Shown here in pieces: positions 7,305 to 16,492 of a DNA stretch of 43,958 nucleotides. This DNA comes from Thiobacillus sp. 63-78 (GTDB lineage: Bacteria; Pseudomonadota; Gammaproteobacteria; Burkholderiales; Thiobacillaceae). Each line of letters begins with the position of its first letter. Position 1 is the first letter of the stretch. The translations under genes and the position numbers were made by a program. The notes beneath the pieces were generated by a model that worked only from the letters and a program-made list of their open reading frames with translations, had not been told where the DNA came from and did no database searches. The DNA lies in the NCBI GenBank assembly GCA_001899765.1, contig MKWM01000048.1, forward strand, positions 1 to 43,958, given 5' to 3'.

Positions 7305-10049
7305 GTGAACGATTCCAATGTAAGCCGGCCCGGCAAAATCCTGTTACTGGTAGACGGCTCGTCCTATCTGTACCGCGCATTCCATGCGCTGCCCGACCTG
7401 CGCAATTCGGCGGGTGAACCGACCAATGCGATCAAGGGCGTGCTGGCGATGCTGCACAAACTGCGGAAGGACCATGCGGCCGATTATATCGCCTGCGTGT
7501 TCGACGCGAAGGGCAAGACCTTCCGCGACGCGTTGTATCCCGCGTACAAGGCGCACCGCCCGCCGATGCCGGACGATCTCGCCAGCCAGATCGAGCCGCT
7601 GCACGCGGCGATCCGCGCCGAGGGCTGGCCACTCGTCGTCGTCGACGGCGTCGAGGCCGACGACGTCATCGGCACGCTGGTGCATCACGCCGAGCGCAAG
7701 GGCATCCACAGCATCGTCTCCACCGGCGACAAGGACATGGCGCAGCTGGTCGACGACCATGTGACGCTGGTCAACACCATGAGCCAGGAAACGCTCGACG
7801 AGGCCGGGGTGGCCGCCAAGTTCGGCGTGCCGCCGGCACGCATCATCGACTACCTCACGCTGGTCGGCGACGCCGTCGACAACGTCCCCGGCGTCGCCAA
7901 ATGCGGGCCTAAAACCGCGGTGAAATGGCTGACCGAATACGGCACGCTCGACAATCTGCTGACGCATGCCGACGCCATCAAGGGCACGGTCGGCGACAAC
8001 CTGCGCGCCGCCCGCGACTGGCTGCCGCAGGCGCGCGCGCTGATCACCATCAAGACCGATGTCGATCTGCCCTTCGAGTTCGACGATCTCGTTCTCAAAC
8101 CGCGCGACCACGACGCGCTGCGCACGCTGTTCGAGCGCTACGAGTTCCGCACCTGGCTGCGCGAGCTCGACGCTGCCGCCACCGCCACGGCCTCGACGCC
8201 CGAGCAGGACGCGAGCGGCGCGCATCGTGCGCACTACGAAACCCTCCTCGATGAAACCCGGCTCGACGCCTGGATCGCCCGGCTGGAAGCCGCGCCGGCG
8301 TTCGCGCTCGACACCGAAACCACCAGCCTCGACGCGATGCAGGCCGAACTGGTCGGCATCTCGTTCGCCACCGCGCCTGGCCCTGATGGTCACTATGGCG
8401 AAGCGGCCTATGTGCCGCTGGCGCATCACTATGCCGGCGCGCCCGCGCAGCTTGACCGGGCCGCCGTTCTGGCCCGGTTGAAGCCGCTGCTGGAAAACCC
8501 GGCACCCAGGATCATCGGCCAGCACCTCAAGTACGACCGCCACATTTTCGCCAACTACGGCATCGCGCTCGGCGGCGTGGCGGACGACACGCTGCTGCAG
8601 TCCTACGTGCTCGAAGCCCACCAGTCGCACGAGCTCGGCAATCTGGCGACGCGCCATCTCGGACTGGAAACGATCAGCTACGACGACGTCACCGGCAAGG
8701 GCGCGGCGCGCATCGGCTTCGAACAGGTCGACATCTCCCGCGCCGGCGAATACGCGGCGGAGGACGCCGACGTCACGCTGCGGGTGCGCGACGTGCTGTC
8801 CCCCCAGATCGCCGCGTCCGCCAAACTCGAATACGTATACCGCCGAATCGAACTGCCGGTAGCCGACATCCTCTTCCGCATGGAACGCACCGGCGTGTTG
8901 CTCGACCGCGGTCTATTGGCGACGCAAAGCGGCGAGCTCGGCAGGAAAATGCTGGAACTGGAGCAGCGCGCCTATCAGGAAGCCGGACAGCCGTTCAATC
9001 TCGGCTCGCCCAAGCAGATCGGCGACATTCTCTTCAATCAGAAAGGCCTGCCGGTGCTCAAGAAAACCCCCGGCGGCGCCCCCTCCACCGACGAGGACAC
9101 GCTGGAGCAACTGGCGCTCGACCACCCGATCGCACGCGCGATCCTCGATTACCGCGGCATGGCCAAGCTGAAGTCGACCTACACCGACAAGCTGCCGCAG
9201 ATGATCAACCCTCGCACCGGCCGCGTGCACACCAGCTATTCGCAGGCGACCGCGGTGACCGGGCGGCTGGCGAGCGCCGACCCCAACCTGCAGAACATTC
9301 CCGCGCGCACCGCCGAGGGCCGCCGCATCCGCGAAGCCTTCATCGCGCCGCCCGGGCATGTGCTGGTGTCGGCCGACTATTCGCAGATCGAGCTGCGCAT
9401 CATGGCGCACCTGTCGGACGACGCCGGCCTCCTGAAGGCCTTTGCCGAAGACCGCGACATCCACACCGCCACTGCCGCCGAAGTGTTCGGCGTGCCGCTG
9501 GCCGAGGTGAGCAGCGACCAGCGGCGCATGGCCAAGGTCATCAACTTCGGCCTGATCTACGGCATGTCGGCGTTCGGCCTGGCATCGCAACTCAACCTCG
9601 AGCGCGCCGCCGCGCAGGCCTACATCGACCGCTATTTCGCGCGCTACCCCGGGGTGGCCGACTACATGCAGCGCACGCGCGAGGCGGCGCGCAGCCAGGG
9701 CTACGTCGAGACCGTGTTCGGCCGCCGCCTGTATCTGCCGGAAATCAACGCCAGGAACCCGCAGCGCCGCCAGGGCGCCGAGCGCGCCGCCATCAATGCG
9801 CCGATGCAGGGCACCGCCGCCGACCTGATCAAGCTGGCGATGATCGCGGTACAGGACTGGCTCGACCGCGAAAAACTGGCCAGCCGTTTGTTATTGCAGG
9901 TGCACGACGAGCTCATCCTCGAAGTGCCCGAGCGCGAACTCGATCGCGTGCGCGCCGAACTGCCCGCGCACATGTGCAACGTCGCCGCGCTCAAGGTGCC
10001 GCTGCGCGTCGGCGTCGGCACGGGCAGCAACTGGGAGGCCGCGCACTGA
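7305..10049 (+). CDS. polA: DNA polymerase I
   Basis: This is a repair and Okazaki-fragment-processing polymerase of 914 residues, close to the E. coli length. The order is an N-terminal 5'-3' exonuclease domain (LLVDGSSYLYRAFHALP), a 3'-5' exonuclease domain with DTET intact (D336, E338), and the polymerase domain. Visible polymerase motifs are VSADYSQIELRIMAHLS (D691), KVINFGLIYGMSAFGLA (F748) and LQVHDELILEVPE (D868). Proofreading should therefore be active. The start is set at GTG 7305, the only plausible start a little before the conserved LLVDGSS. Its ribosome site is poor. The promoter must lie inside the divergent LOG gene. Confidence 0.95.
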   Translation: MNDSNVSRPGKILLLVDGSSYLYRAFHALPDLRNSAGEPTNAIKGVLAMLHKLRKDHAADYIACVFDAKGKTFRDALYPAYKAHRPPMPDDLASQIEPLHAAIRAEGWPLVVVDGVEADDVIGTLVHHAERKGIHSIVSTGDKDMAQLVDDHVTLVNTMSQETLDEAGVAAKFGVPPARIIDYLTLVGDAVDNVPGVAKCGPKTAVKWLTEYGTLDNLLTHADAIKGTVGDNLRAARDWLPQARALITIKTDVDLPFEFDDLVLKPRDHDALRTLFERYEFRTWLRELDAAATATASTPEQDASGAHRAHYETLLDETRLDAWIARLEAAPAFALDTETTSLDAMQAELVGISFATAPGPDGHYGEAAYVPLAHHYAGAPAQLDRAAVLARLKPLLENPAPRIIGQHLKYDRHIFANYGIALGGVADDTLLQSYVLEAHQSHELGNLATRHLGLETISYDDVTGKGAARIGFEQVDISRAGEYAAEDADVTLRVRDVLSPQIAASAKLEYVYRRIELPVADILFRMERTGVLLDRGLLATQSGELGRKMLELEQRAYQEAGQPFNLGSPKQIGDILFNQKGLPVLKKTPGGAPSTDEDTLEQLALDHPIARAILDYRGMAKLKSTYTDKLPQMINPRTGRVHTSYSQATAVTGRLASADPNLQNIPARTAEGRRIREAFIAPPGHVLVSADYSQIELRIMAHLSDDAGLLKAFAEDRDIHTATAAEVFGVPLAEVSSDQRRMAKVINFGLIYGMSAFGLASQLNLERAAAQAYIDRYFARYPGVADYMQRTREAARSQGYVETVFGRRLYLPEINARNPQRRQGAERAAINAPMQGTAADLIKLAMIAVQDWLDREKLASRLLLQVHDELILEVPERELDRVRAELPAHMCNVAALKVPLRVGVGTGSNWEAAH

Positions 10050-10062
10050 TCGCTGCGTCCAT

Positions 10063-10096
10063 GAAAAAGGACAACCCGGCGCGGCCGCGTTGTCCT
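10063..10096 (-). terminator. Rho-independent terminator of mscL
   Basis: AGGACAAC (10068-10075) pairs with GTTGTCCT (10089-10096) around a GC-rich loop. On the minus strand the stem runs straight into TTTT. It lies just beyond the mscL stop codon, between convergent polA and mscL, and its T-run faces the mscL direction. Confidence 0.8.
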
Positions 10097-10118
10097 GTCC
10101 AGGGTCCGGTTCGGCGCC

Positions 10119-10541
10119 CTACTTTTTCAGGCTGTCGCGAATCTCGCGCAGCAGCACGATGTCCTCTGGCGTGGCGGCGGGGGGAGCAGGCGGCGCTTCC
10201 TTCTTCAGCCGGTTGATCTGCTTGACGAGAACGAAGACGATGAACGCCAGGATGATGAAATTCAGCAGGATGGTCAGGAAGCTGCCGTAGGCGAATACCG
10301 GCACCCCGGCTTTCTTCACTTCCACCAGCGTCATCGCCACGCCTTCCGGCACGCTCTTCAGCGGCAGGAACAGGTTGGAAAAGTCGAAGCCGCCGAACAC
10401 CGCGCCGACGATCGGCATGATGAGGTCGTTGACGATGGAGTCGACGATCTTGCCGAAGGCCGCGCCGATGATGACGCCGACCGCCAGGTCCATGGCGTTG
10501 CCCTTGACCGCGAAGGCCTTGAATTCGGACATGAAACTCAT
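10119..10541 (-). CDS. mscL: Large-conductance mechanosensitive channel
   Basis: This is a homopentameric inner-membrane channel that releases solutes on hypo-osmotic shock. The 140-residue protein starts [33 protein letters not shown], shown here only as the family opening; TM1 carries the typical glycine/alanine-rich [13 protein letters not shown] periplasmic loop follows, then TM2 ([20 protein letters not shown]) and a cytoplasmic helix ending [11 protein letters not shown]. The ATG at 10541 aligns with the E. coli start and has a GGGAGGA ribosome site. A charged PPAPPAA linker precedes the last helix. It is transcribed alone, divergently from dusB. Confidence 0.95.
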   Translation of the reverse strand: MSFMSEFKAFAVKGNAMDLAVGVIIGAAFGKIVDSIVNDLIMPIVGAVFGGFDFSNLFLPLKSVPEGVAMTLVEVKKAGVPVFAYGSFLTILLNFIILAFIVFVLVKQINRLKKEAPPAPPAATPEDIVLLREIRDSLKK

Positions 10542-10643
10542 GCTTTTCCTCCCTGTGTTTGTCAGGGTGGCAGCATACGTCAAGGATAGCGGTTCAAACA
10601 ATGCCCCCTTCATCGCGGCAAAAATGCTCAGGCTTGGACGAGG

Positions 10644-10656
10644 CCTCCGAGGAGGG
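10644..10656 (+). promoter_or_regulatory. dusB ribosome binding site inside a small hairpin
   Basis: The Shine-Dalgarno GGAGGG (10651-10656) lies 4 nt before the ATG at 10661. This decides the start, since the ATG at 10673 would be 16 nt away. Immediately upstream is its complement CCTCC (10644-10648), so CCTCC-GA-GGAGG could fold, with the inner pair open, and mask the site. Confidence 0.5.
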
Positions 10657-10660
10657 TAAA

Positions 10661-11725
10661 ATGCCCCCTCTTATGCGTATCGGTCATCACCTTCTCAAGA
10701 ACCGCCTGATCGTCGCTCCCATGGCGGGGGTGACCGACCGGCCTTTTCGCCAGCTTTGCAAGAAACTGGGCGCGGGGATGGCCGTGTCCGAGATGGTGAC
10801 GTCGAATTCGCTGCTGTACGGCTCGGCCAAGACGGCGCGGCGCGCCAACCACGAGGGCGAGGTCGACCCGATCAGCGTGCAGATCGCCGGGGCCGACCCG
10901 GCGATGATGGCGGATGCCGCGCGCCACAACGTCGATCGCGGCGCGCAGATCATCGACATCAACATGGGCTGCCCGGCGAAGAAGGTGTGCAACGTGATGG
11001 CGGGCTCCGCCCTGTTGCAGGACGAAGCCCTGGTCGGGCGCATCCTCGACGCGGTCGTCCAGGCCGTTCCGGAAGTGCCGGTGACCCTGAAGATCCGCAC
11101 CGGCTGGGACCGCGAGCACCGCAATGCGCTCAATATCCTGAAAATCGCCGAAAGCACCGGGGTGCAGGCGCTGGCCATGCACGGCCGTACCCGCGCCTGC
11201 GGCTACAGCGGCGACGCCGAATACGACACCATCCGCGCGGTGAAGGCGGAGGCGCGCATTCCGGTCATCGCCAACGGCGACGTCACCACGCCGGAAAAGG
11301 CCAAATACGTCCTCGAATACACCGGCGCCGATGCCGTGATGATCGGCCGCGCCGCGCAGGGACGGCCGTGGATCTTCCGCGAAATCGCGCATTACCTGGC
11401 CAGCGGCGAGCATCTGCCGCAGCCCGAAGTGGCGGAAATCCACGCCGTGCTGCTCGATCACCTCCACGATCTGTACGCGTTTTACGGCGACGTGACCGGC
11501 GTGCGCGTGGCGCGCAAGCACATTTCCTGGTACACCCGCGGGCTTGCCGGCAGCAGCGCTTTCCGCCACGCCATGAACCAGTTCGACTCGGTGGACGAAC
11601 AGCTTGCCGTGGTCAACGAATACTTTGCCCAGGCGGCACGCGCCGACAGCCGCCTGCGCTACGAATCCAGCCACGATAACAATAACGCGCAGAATATGCC
11701 GCCTGCCTCGCGACTCGCGGCATAA
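10661..11725 (+). CDS. dusB: tRNA-dihydrouridine synthase B
   Basis: This is a flavin-dependent reductase making dihydrouridine in the tRNA D-loop. The FMN barrel is clear: [21 protein letters not shown] near the N terminus, [10 protein letters not shown] with the catalytic cysteine, [20 protein letters not shown], and IANGDV plus [18 protein letters not shown] for phosphate binding. The protein is 354 residues from the start favoured by the ribosome site; [11 protein letters not shown], four codons later, matches the E. coli N terminus. The C terminus has a low-complexity extension with Asn and Ser. It sits directly upstream of fis, the conserved dusB-fis operon. Confidence 0.94.
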   Translation: MPPLMRIGHHLLKNRLIVAPMAGVTDRPFRQLCKKLGAGMAVSEMVTSNSLLYGSAKTARRANHEGEVDPISVQIAGADPAMMADAARHNVDRGAQIIDINMGCPAKKVCNVMAGSALLQDEALVGRILDAVVQAVPEVPVTLKIRTGWDREHRNALNILKIAESTGVQALAMHGRTRACGYSGDAEYDTIRAVKAEARIPVIANGDVTTPEKAKYVLEYTGADAVMIGRAAQGRPWIFREIAHYLASGEHLPQPEVAEIHAVLLDHLHDLYAFYGDVTGVRVARKHISWYTRGLAGSSAFRHAMNQFDSVDEQLAVVNEYFAQAARADSRLRYESSHDNNNAQNMPPASRLAA

Positions 11726-11739
11726 AGGGGAACTTCAAC

Positions 11740-11979
11740 ATGATGGAAGAAAACGAAATCGCTGCATGTCTGCGGCGGTCGCTCAATCGTTATTTCAAGG
11801 ATCTCGATGGCGAAGCGCCGAGCGAGATCTACAGCATGGTGGTCAGCGTGGTGGAAAAACCCCTGCTGACCTATATCCTCGACCGCGCCGAAGGCAACCA
11901 GACACGCGCCGCCGACATGCTCGGCATCAACCGCAACACCCTGCGCAAGAAAATGCGCGAACACGGCCTTTCCGATTAA
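11740..11979 (+). CDS. fis: Fis-family nucleoid protein
   Basis: This is a 79-residue DNA-bending regulator. The C-terminal helix-turn-helix is intact (NQTRAADMLGINRNTLRKKM), and the preceding helices form the dimer interface. It is shorter at the N terminus than the 98-residue E. coli Fis, lacking most of the beta-hairpin arm, as is usual in betaproteobacteria. AAGGGGAA lies ahead of the start. It follows dusB by 14 nt and precedes purH by 18 nt, so all three could share a transcript. Confidence 0.93.
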   Translation: MMEENEIAACLRRSLNRYFKDLDGEAPSEIYSMVVSVVEKPLLTYILDRAEGNQTRAADMLGINRNTLRKKMREHGLSD

Positions 11980-11997
11980 CCCTTTCCACCCCGCCTC

Positions 11998-13572
11998 ATG
12001 AAAATCCAGCGTGCCCTGCTCTCCGTATCGGATAAAACCGGTCTCGTCGATTTCGCCCGTGCGCTCGCCACGGCCGGCGTCGAACTGCTGTCCACCGGCG
12101 GCACCGCCAGGGCGCTGCGCGACGCCGGCCTCGCGGTGATCGACGTCAGCGCATACACGGGCTTCCCCGAAATGCTCGACGGCCGCGTCAAGACGCTGCA
12201 TCCGAAAGTGCACGGCGGCATCCTCGCGCGACGCGACCTTGCCGATCACGCGGCGACGATGACTGAACACGGCATGGGCTACATCGACCTGGTGTGCGTG
12301 AATCTCTATCCCTTCGTCGCCACGGTGTCGCAGCCGCACACCCTCGACGACGCGATCGAGAACATCGACATCGGCGGCCCGGCGATGGTGCGCTCGTCGG
12401 CCAAGAACTACCGCTTTGTGGCCATCGTCACCGACCCCGCCGACTATCCCCTGCTTGCGAGCGAAATGCAGGCCCACGGCGGCGCGCTGACCGAAACCAC
12501 CCGCCTCAGGCTGGCGAAAAAGGCGTTTTCCCACACCGCCGAATACGACGGCGCGATCAGCAACTACCTGACCGCGCTGAACGACAGCGGCGAACGCGAA
12601 GCCTTCGGCGAGAAGTTGAACCTTCAATTCACCCGCGCGCAGACCTGCCGCTACGGCGAGAACCCGCACCAGGCCGGCGCCTTCTACGTCGAGACCCATG
12701 CGCCCGCCGGCACGATTGCCACCGCACGCCAGTTGCAGGGCAAGGAACTCAGCTACAACAACATCGCCGACACCGACGCCGCGCTCGAATGCATCAAGCA
12801 GTTTGGGGATGGAACAGGCGACGCCGCTCCCGCCTGCGTCATTGTCAAGCACGCCAATCCCTGCGGCGTGGCCTACGGCGCGACCCTGCTGGAGGCCTAC
12901 GACCGCGCCTACCAGACCGATCCCGAGTCGGCCTTCGGCGGCATCATTGCCTTCAACGGCCGGCTCGACGGCGCCACCGCCGCCGCCATCGTCGAGCGCC
13001 AGTTCGTCGAAGTCATCATCGCGCCCGAGGTCAGCCCGGAAGCCCTGGCCGCCGTCGCCGCGAAGAAGAACGTGCGCCTGCTCGAATGCGGAAAATGGAG
13101 CGGTGCAGTGACCCAGCTCGACATGAAGCGCGTGGCCGGCGGCCTCCTGGTGCAGGATGCCGACGTGCTGCTCAACGCCGAGCTGAAGACCGTCACCGAG
13201 CGCGCCCCGAGTGAAAAGGAAATGGACGACCTGCTGTTCGCCTGGCGCGTCGCCAAGTTCGTCAAGTCCAACGCCATCGTCTACGCGAAGGACCGCATGA
13301 CCGTCGGCGTCGGCGCCGGCCAGATGAGCCGCATCAACTCCGCGCGCATCGCCGCGATCAAGGCCGAACACGCCGGCCTCGTGGTGCCCGGCTCGGTGAT
13401 GGCGAGCGACGCCTTCTTCCCCTTCCGCGACGGCATCGACCAGGCCGCCGCGGCCGGCATCCAGGCCGTCATCCAGCCCGGCGGCTCGATGCGCGACGAC
13501 GAAGTCATCGCCGCCGCCAACGCGCACGGCATCGCGATGGTGTTCACCGGGACGCGGCATTTCCGTCACTAG
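11998..13572 (+). CDS. purH: Bifunctional AICAR transformylase / IMP cyclohydrolase
   Basis: This enzyme performs the last two steps of IMP synthesis. The 524-residue protein has the N-terminal IMP cyclohydrolase domain ([47 protein letters not shown]) and the C-terminal transformylase domain ([34 protein letters not shown], and the late [13 protein letters not shown]). All landmarks are in place. It begins with ATG 18 nt after fis and ends in TAG, next to a repeat element that separates it from purD. purH and purD are both purine-synthesis genes and probably coexpressed. Confidence 0.96.
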   Translation: MKIQRALLSVSDKTGLVDFARALATAGVELLSTGGTARALRDAGLAVIDVSAYTGFPEMLDGRVKTLHPKVHGGILARRDLADHAATMTEHGMGYIDLVCVNLYPFVATVSQPHTLDDAIENIDIGGPAMVRSSAKNYRFVAIVTDPADYPLLASEMQAHGGALTETTRLRLAKKAFSHTAEYDGAISNYLTALNDSGEREAFGEKLNLQFTRAQTCRYGENPHQAGAFYVETHAPAGTIATARQLQGKELSYNNIADTDAALECIKQFGDGTGDAAPACVIVKHANPCGVAYGATLLEAYDRAYQTDPESAFGGIIAFNGRLDGATAAAIVERQFVEVIIAPEVSPEALAAVAAKKNVRLLECGKWSGAVTQLDMKRVAGGLLVQDADVLLNAELKTVTERAPSEKEMDDLLFAWRVAKFVKSNAIVYAKDRMTVGVGAGQMSRINSARIAAIKAEHAGLVVPGSVMASDAFFPFRDGIDQAAAAGIQAVIQPGGSMRDDEVIAAANAHGIAMVFTGTRHFRH

Positions 13573-13577
13573 GGATT

Positions 13578-13680
13578 AGGGGTCAGGATTCAGGGATCAG
13601 GGAATGTGCGGCCAAGGCCGCGGTTTCTGAATCCCCCCTGGCCTCCCTCCCTGAATCCTGACCCCTGAATCCTGACCCCT
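13578..13680. repeat. Inverted-repeat element between purH and purD
   Basis: The 19-mer AGGGGTCAGGATTCAGGGA (13578-13596) recurs as a perfect inverted copy at 13648-13666. Sixteen of its bases, CTGAATCCTGACCCCT, recur again directly at 13665-13680, overlapping the first copy by two bases. Between the arms is another perfect hairpin, GCGGCC-AA-GGCCGC (13608-13621). The whole could form a cruciform or a long hairpin in RNA. It fills almost the full gap between the purH stop and the purD start. It looks like a dispersed REP- or MITE-like intergenic repeat; no transposase is attached. Confidence 0.8.
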
Positions 13681-13682
13681 AT

Positions 13683-14957
13683 ATGAAACTCCTCGTCATC
13701 GGCTCCGGCGGACGCGAACACGCACTGGCGTGGAAGCTCGCGCAATCGCCCAAGGTCTCCCAGGTCTACGTCGCACCCGGCAACGGCGGCACGGCAACCG
13801 AAAGCGGTCTCCTCAACGTGCCCATTTCGGCCATCCCGGCGCTGGTCGAATTCGCCCGCCGCGAAGAGATTGCGCTCACCGTGGTCGGCCCCGAAGCGCC
13901 GCTGGCGGCGGGCGTGGTCGATGCCTTCCGCGCCGCCGGGCTGAAGATTTTCGGCCCGAGCGCCGCCGCCGCGCAGCTCGAAAGCTCGAAGGATTTCGCC
14001 AAACAGTTCATGGCGCGCCACGGCATTCCCACCGCGGCCTTCGGCACCTTCACCGACGCCGCCGCGGCGCACGCCTACATCGATGAGCACGGCGCGCCCA
14101 TCGTGGTCAAGGCCGACGGCCTGGCCGCCGGCAAAGGCGTGGTCGTCGCGACGAGCGCGGACGAGGCGCACGCCGCGGTGGATGCCATGCTCGCCGGCAA
14201 CAGCCTGGGCGAAGCCGGCCACCGCGTGGTGATCGAGGAATGCCTCGTCGGCGAGGAAGCCAGCTTCATCGTCATGGTCGACGGCGAGCACGTGCTGGCG
14301 CTGGCATCGAGCCAGGACCACAAGCGTCTGGGCGACGGCGACAGCGGCCCCAACACCGGCGGCATGGGCGCCTATTCGCCGGCGCCGGTGGTCACCCCCG
14401 AACTGCACGCGCGCATCATGCGCGAGGTGATCCATCCCACGGTCGAGGGCATGGCGGCCGACGGCATCCGCTACACCGGCTTTCTCTATGCCGGCATCAT
14501 GGTCGGGGCCGACGGTGCGCCCAGAGTGCTCGAATTCAACTGCCGCATGGGCGATCCGGAAACCCAGCCGATCATGATGCGGCTGAAATCCGATCTCTCC
14601 GTTCTGCTGGACGCCGGCGTCAACGGAAAACTCGATCAGGTGGAAGCCGAATGGGACCGCCGCGCCGCGCTGGGCGTGGTGATCGCCGCCGCCGGTTATC
14701 CCGCGTCGCCACAGCAAGGCGCGATCGTCGGCACGCTGCCCGCCGCCGCCGACGATCTGCACATCTTCCACGCCGGCACGACCGCGCAGGACGAGCGGAT
14801 CGTGGTAAGCGGCGGCCGCGTGCTGGTGGTGACCGCGCTCGGCGACAGCGTGCGCCTGGCGCAAAAACGTGCCTACGAGGCAATTGCCGACGTCCGTTTC
14901 GACGGCATGCAATACCGACGCGATATCGGCTGGCGCGCGCTGGACCGGAAAAAGTGA
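13683..14957 (+). CDS. purD: Phosphoribosylamine-glycine ligase (GAR synthetase)
   Basis: This enzyme performs the second step of purine synthesis, joining glycine to phosphoribosylamine with ATP. The 424-residue protein has the ATP-grasp architecture. Visible motifs are LVIGSGGREHALAWKL, YVAPGNGGTA, VVGPEAPLAAG, the ATP loop VVKADGLAAGKGVV, GPNTGGMGAYSPAPV, and EFNCRMGDPETQ for metal binding. The ATG at 13683 begins 2 nt after the repeat element and has no Shine-Dalgarno sequence, because the element's arm (GACCCCT) occupies that place. Translation may depend on coupling or on RNA structure. Confidence 0.95.
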   Translation: MKLLVIGSGGREHALAWKLAQSPKVSQVYVAPGNGGTATESGLLNVPISAIPALVEFARREEIALTVVGPEAPLAAGVVDAFRAAGLKIFGPSAAAAQLESSKDFAKQFMARHGIPTAAFGTFTDAAAAHAYIDEHGAPIVVKADGLAAGKGVVVATSADEAHAAVDAMLAGNSLGEAGHRVVIEECLVGEEASFIVMVDGEHVLALASSQDHKRLGDGDSGPNTGGMGAYSPAPVVTPELHARIMREVIHPTVEGMAADGIRYTGFLYAGIMVGADGAPRVLEFNCRMGDPETQPIMMRLKSDLSVLLDAGVNGKLDQVEAEWDRRAALGVVIAAAGYPASPQQGAIVGTLPAAADDLHIFHAGTTAQDERIVVSGGRVLVVTALGDSVRLAQKRAYEAIADVRFDGMQYRRDIGWRALDRKK

Positions 14958-14975
14958 GACGGCAAGCGGTGAGCA

Positions 14976-15524
14976 GTGAACGGTGAGATCGACGCGCTGC
15001 GCGCGCATGTGCGGCGTGGCGGGCTGATCGCCTACCCGACCGAGTCCTGCTACGGCCTCGGTTGCGATCCGCGCAATCCGCATGCGCTGAAACGGCTGCT
15101 CCACCTGAAGGGGCGCGACGCCGCCAAGGGCCTGTTGCTGATTGCCGACCGTTTCAGGCGGCTGCGGCCCTTCATCCGGCCCGTGAGCGCGACCGACCGG
15201 GCACGGATGCTGCGCAGCTGGCCCGGCCCCGTCACCTGGGTCGTCCCGGCTTCCACGAATTGCCTGCCCGCACTGACCGGCGGTCGTCCCACGATCGCGG
15301 TACGCGTGACCGCCCATCGCGGCGCGGCACGTCTGTGCCGCAGCCTCGGCATGGCGCTGGTTTCCACCAGCGCCAACAAAAGTGGCCGCAAATCCGCCAA
15401 AACCGCCGCGGAATGCCGCAGAATATTCGGCGCACGGGTACGCGTGGTCGCCGGCCGCATCGGCCGCCGCCGCCGTCCCTCCACCCTGATCGATCTCGCC
15501 ACCGGAACGATACTTCGCCCCTGA
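14976..15524 (+). CDS. tsaC: Sua5/YciO/YrdC-family protein, probably threonylcarbamoyl-AMP synthase
   Basis: The family makes threonylcarbamoyl-AMP for the t6A modification of ANN-decoding tRNAs. The 182-residue protein has the TsaC length and its landmarks: [16 protein letters not shown] near the N terminus, [24 protein letters not shown], and STSANKSG near the C terminus. The best start is GTG 14976, within a short run of GTGAG/GTGAA repeats that follows purD by 18 nt. The C-terminal third is unusually arginine-rich. The stop codon overlaps the hemF start by one base (TGATG). YciO-type paralogues are possible, but the length fits TsaC best. Confidence 0.85.
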   Translation: MNGEIDALRAHVRRGGLIAYPTESCYGLGCDPRNPHALKRLLHLKGRDAAKGLLLIADRFRRLRPFIRPVSATDRARMLRSWPGPVTWVVPASTNCLPALTGGRPTIAVRVTAHRGAARLCRSLGMALVSTSANKSGRKSAKTAAECRRIFGARVRVVAGRIGRRRRPSTLIDLATGTILRP

Positions 15525-16492
15525 TGCCTGCCGACGCCCTCGACACCGCCACGTTCAATACAAGCGCAGTCAAAACCTGGCTGCTCGACCTGCAGGCGCG
15601 CATCGTCGCCGCGCTGGAAGCCGCCGACGGCCTGCCGTTCCGCACCGATGCCTGGGAGCGCCCCGCCTCCCCGCCAGAGGATGGCAAGGCCGGAGCGACC
15701 TTGCACGGCGGCGGCGGCATCTCGCGGCTGATCGAGGAAGGCCGCGTGCTGGAACGCGGCGGGGTGAACTTCTCGCACGTGCTGGGCAGCCGGCTGCCAC
15801 CGGCGGCGAGTGCCCACCGCCCCGAACTCGCCGGCCGGCAATGGGAAGCGATGGGCGTATCGCTGGTGCTGCATCCGCGCAATCCTTACGTGCCGACGGT
15901 GCACATGAACGTGCGCTGCTTCGTTGCACTGAAGGACGGCGAAGCCCCGGTATGGTGGTTCGGCGGCGGCATGGACCTGACGCCGTATTACGGATTCGAA
16001 GACGACGCACGGCATTTCCACGCCACCTGCAAGACCGCGCTCGACCCGTTCGGTAGCGGCCTGCACCCGCGTTTCAAGGAATGGTGCGACCGCTACTTCT
16101 TTCTCCGGCACCGCAACGAACCGCGCGGCATCGGCGGCGTGTTCTTCGACGATTTCGCCGAAGGCGGCTTCGACCACGCTTTCGGCATGACGAAAAGCGT
16201 GGGCGACGCCTTCCTTGCCGCCTATCTGCCGATTCTGCAACGGCGCAAGGATCTGCCCTACGGCGAGCGCGAGCGCGACTTCCAGGCCTACCGGCGCGGC
16301 CGCTACGTCGAATTCAACCTGGTATTCGACCGCGGCACCCTGTTCGGCCTGCAGTCGGGCGGACGCACCGAATCCATCCTGATGTCGCTGCCGCCGATCG
16401 TGAAATGGCGTTACGACTGGCATCCCGAGCCCGGCACGCCCGAAGCCGCGCTGTATACCGATTTCCTGCCGGTACGCGACTGGCATGCATAA
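15524..16492 (+). CDS. hemF: Oxygen-dependent coproporphyrinogen III oxidase
   Basis: This enzyme decarboxylates coproporphyrinogen III to protoporphyrinogen IX using O2. The 322-residue protein has the family landmarks [57 protein letters not shown], and [17 protein letters not shown]. The start at ATG 15524 overlaps the preceding stop by one base, indicating translational coupling. The same frame is open farther upstream but only as a shadow of the tsaC-like gene. The 3' end overlaps the PBP-like gene by 8 nt. The O2-dependent enzyme implies an aerobic or microaerobic lifestyle. Confidence 0.95.
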   Translation: MPADALDTATFNTSAVKTWLLDLQARIVAALEAADGLPFRTDAWERPASPPEDGKAGATLHGGGGISRLIEEGRVLERGGVNFSHVLGSRLPPAASAHRPELAGRQWEAMGVSLVLHPRNPYVPTVHMNVRCFVALKDGEAPVWWFGGGMDLTPYYGFEDDARHFHATCKTALDPFGSGLHPRFKEWCDRYFFLRHRNEPRGIGGVFFDDFAEGGFDHAFGMTKSVGDAFLAAYLPILQRRKDLPYGERERDFQAYRRGRYVEFNLVFDRGTLFGLQSGGRTESILMSLPPIVKWRYDWHPEPGTPEAALYTDFLPVRDWHA

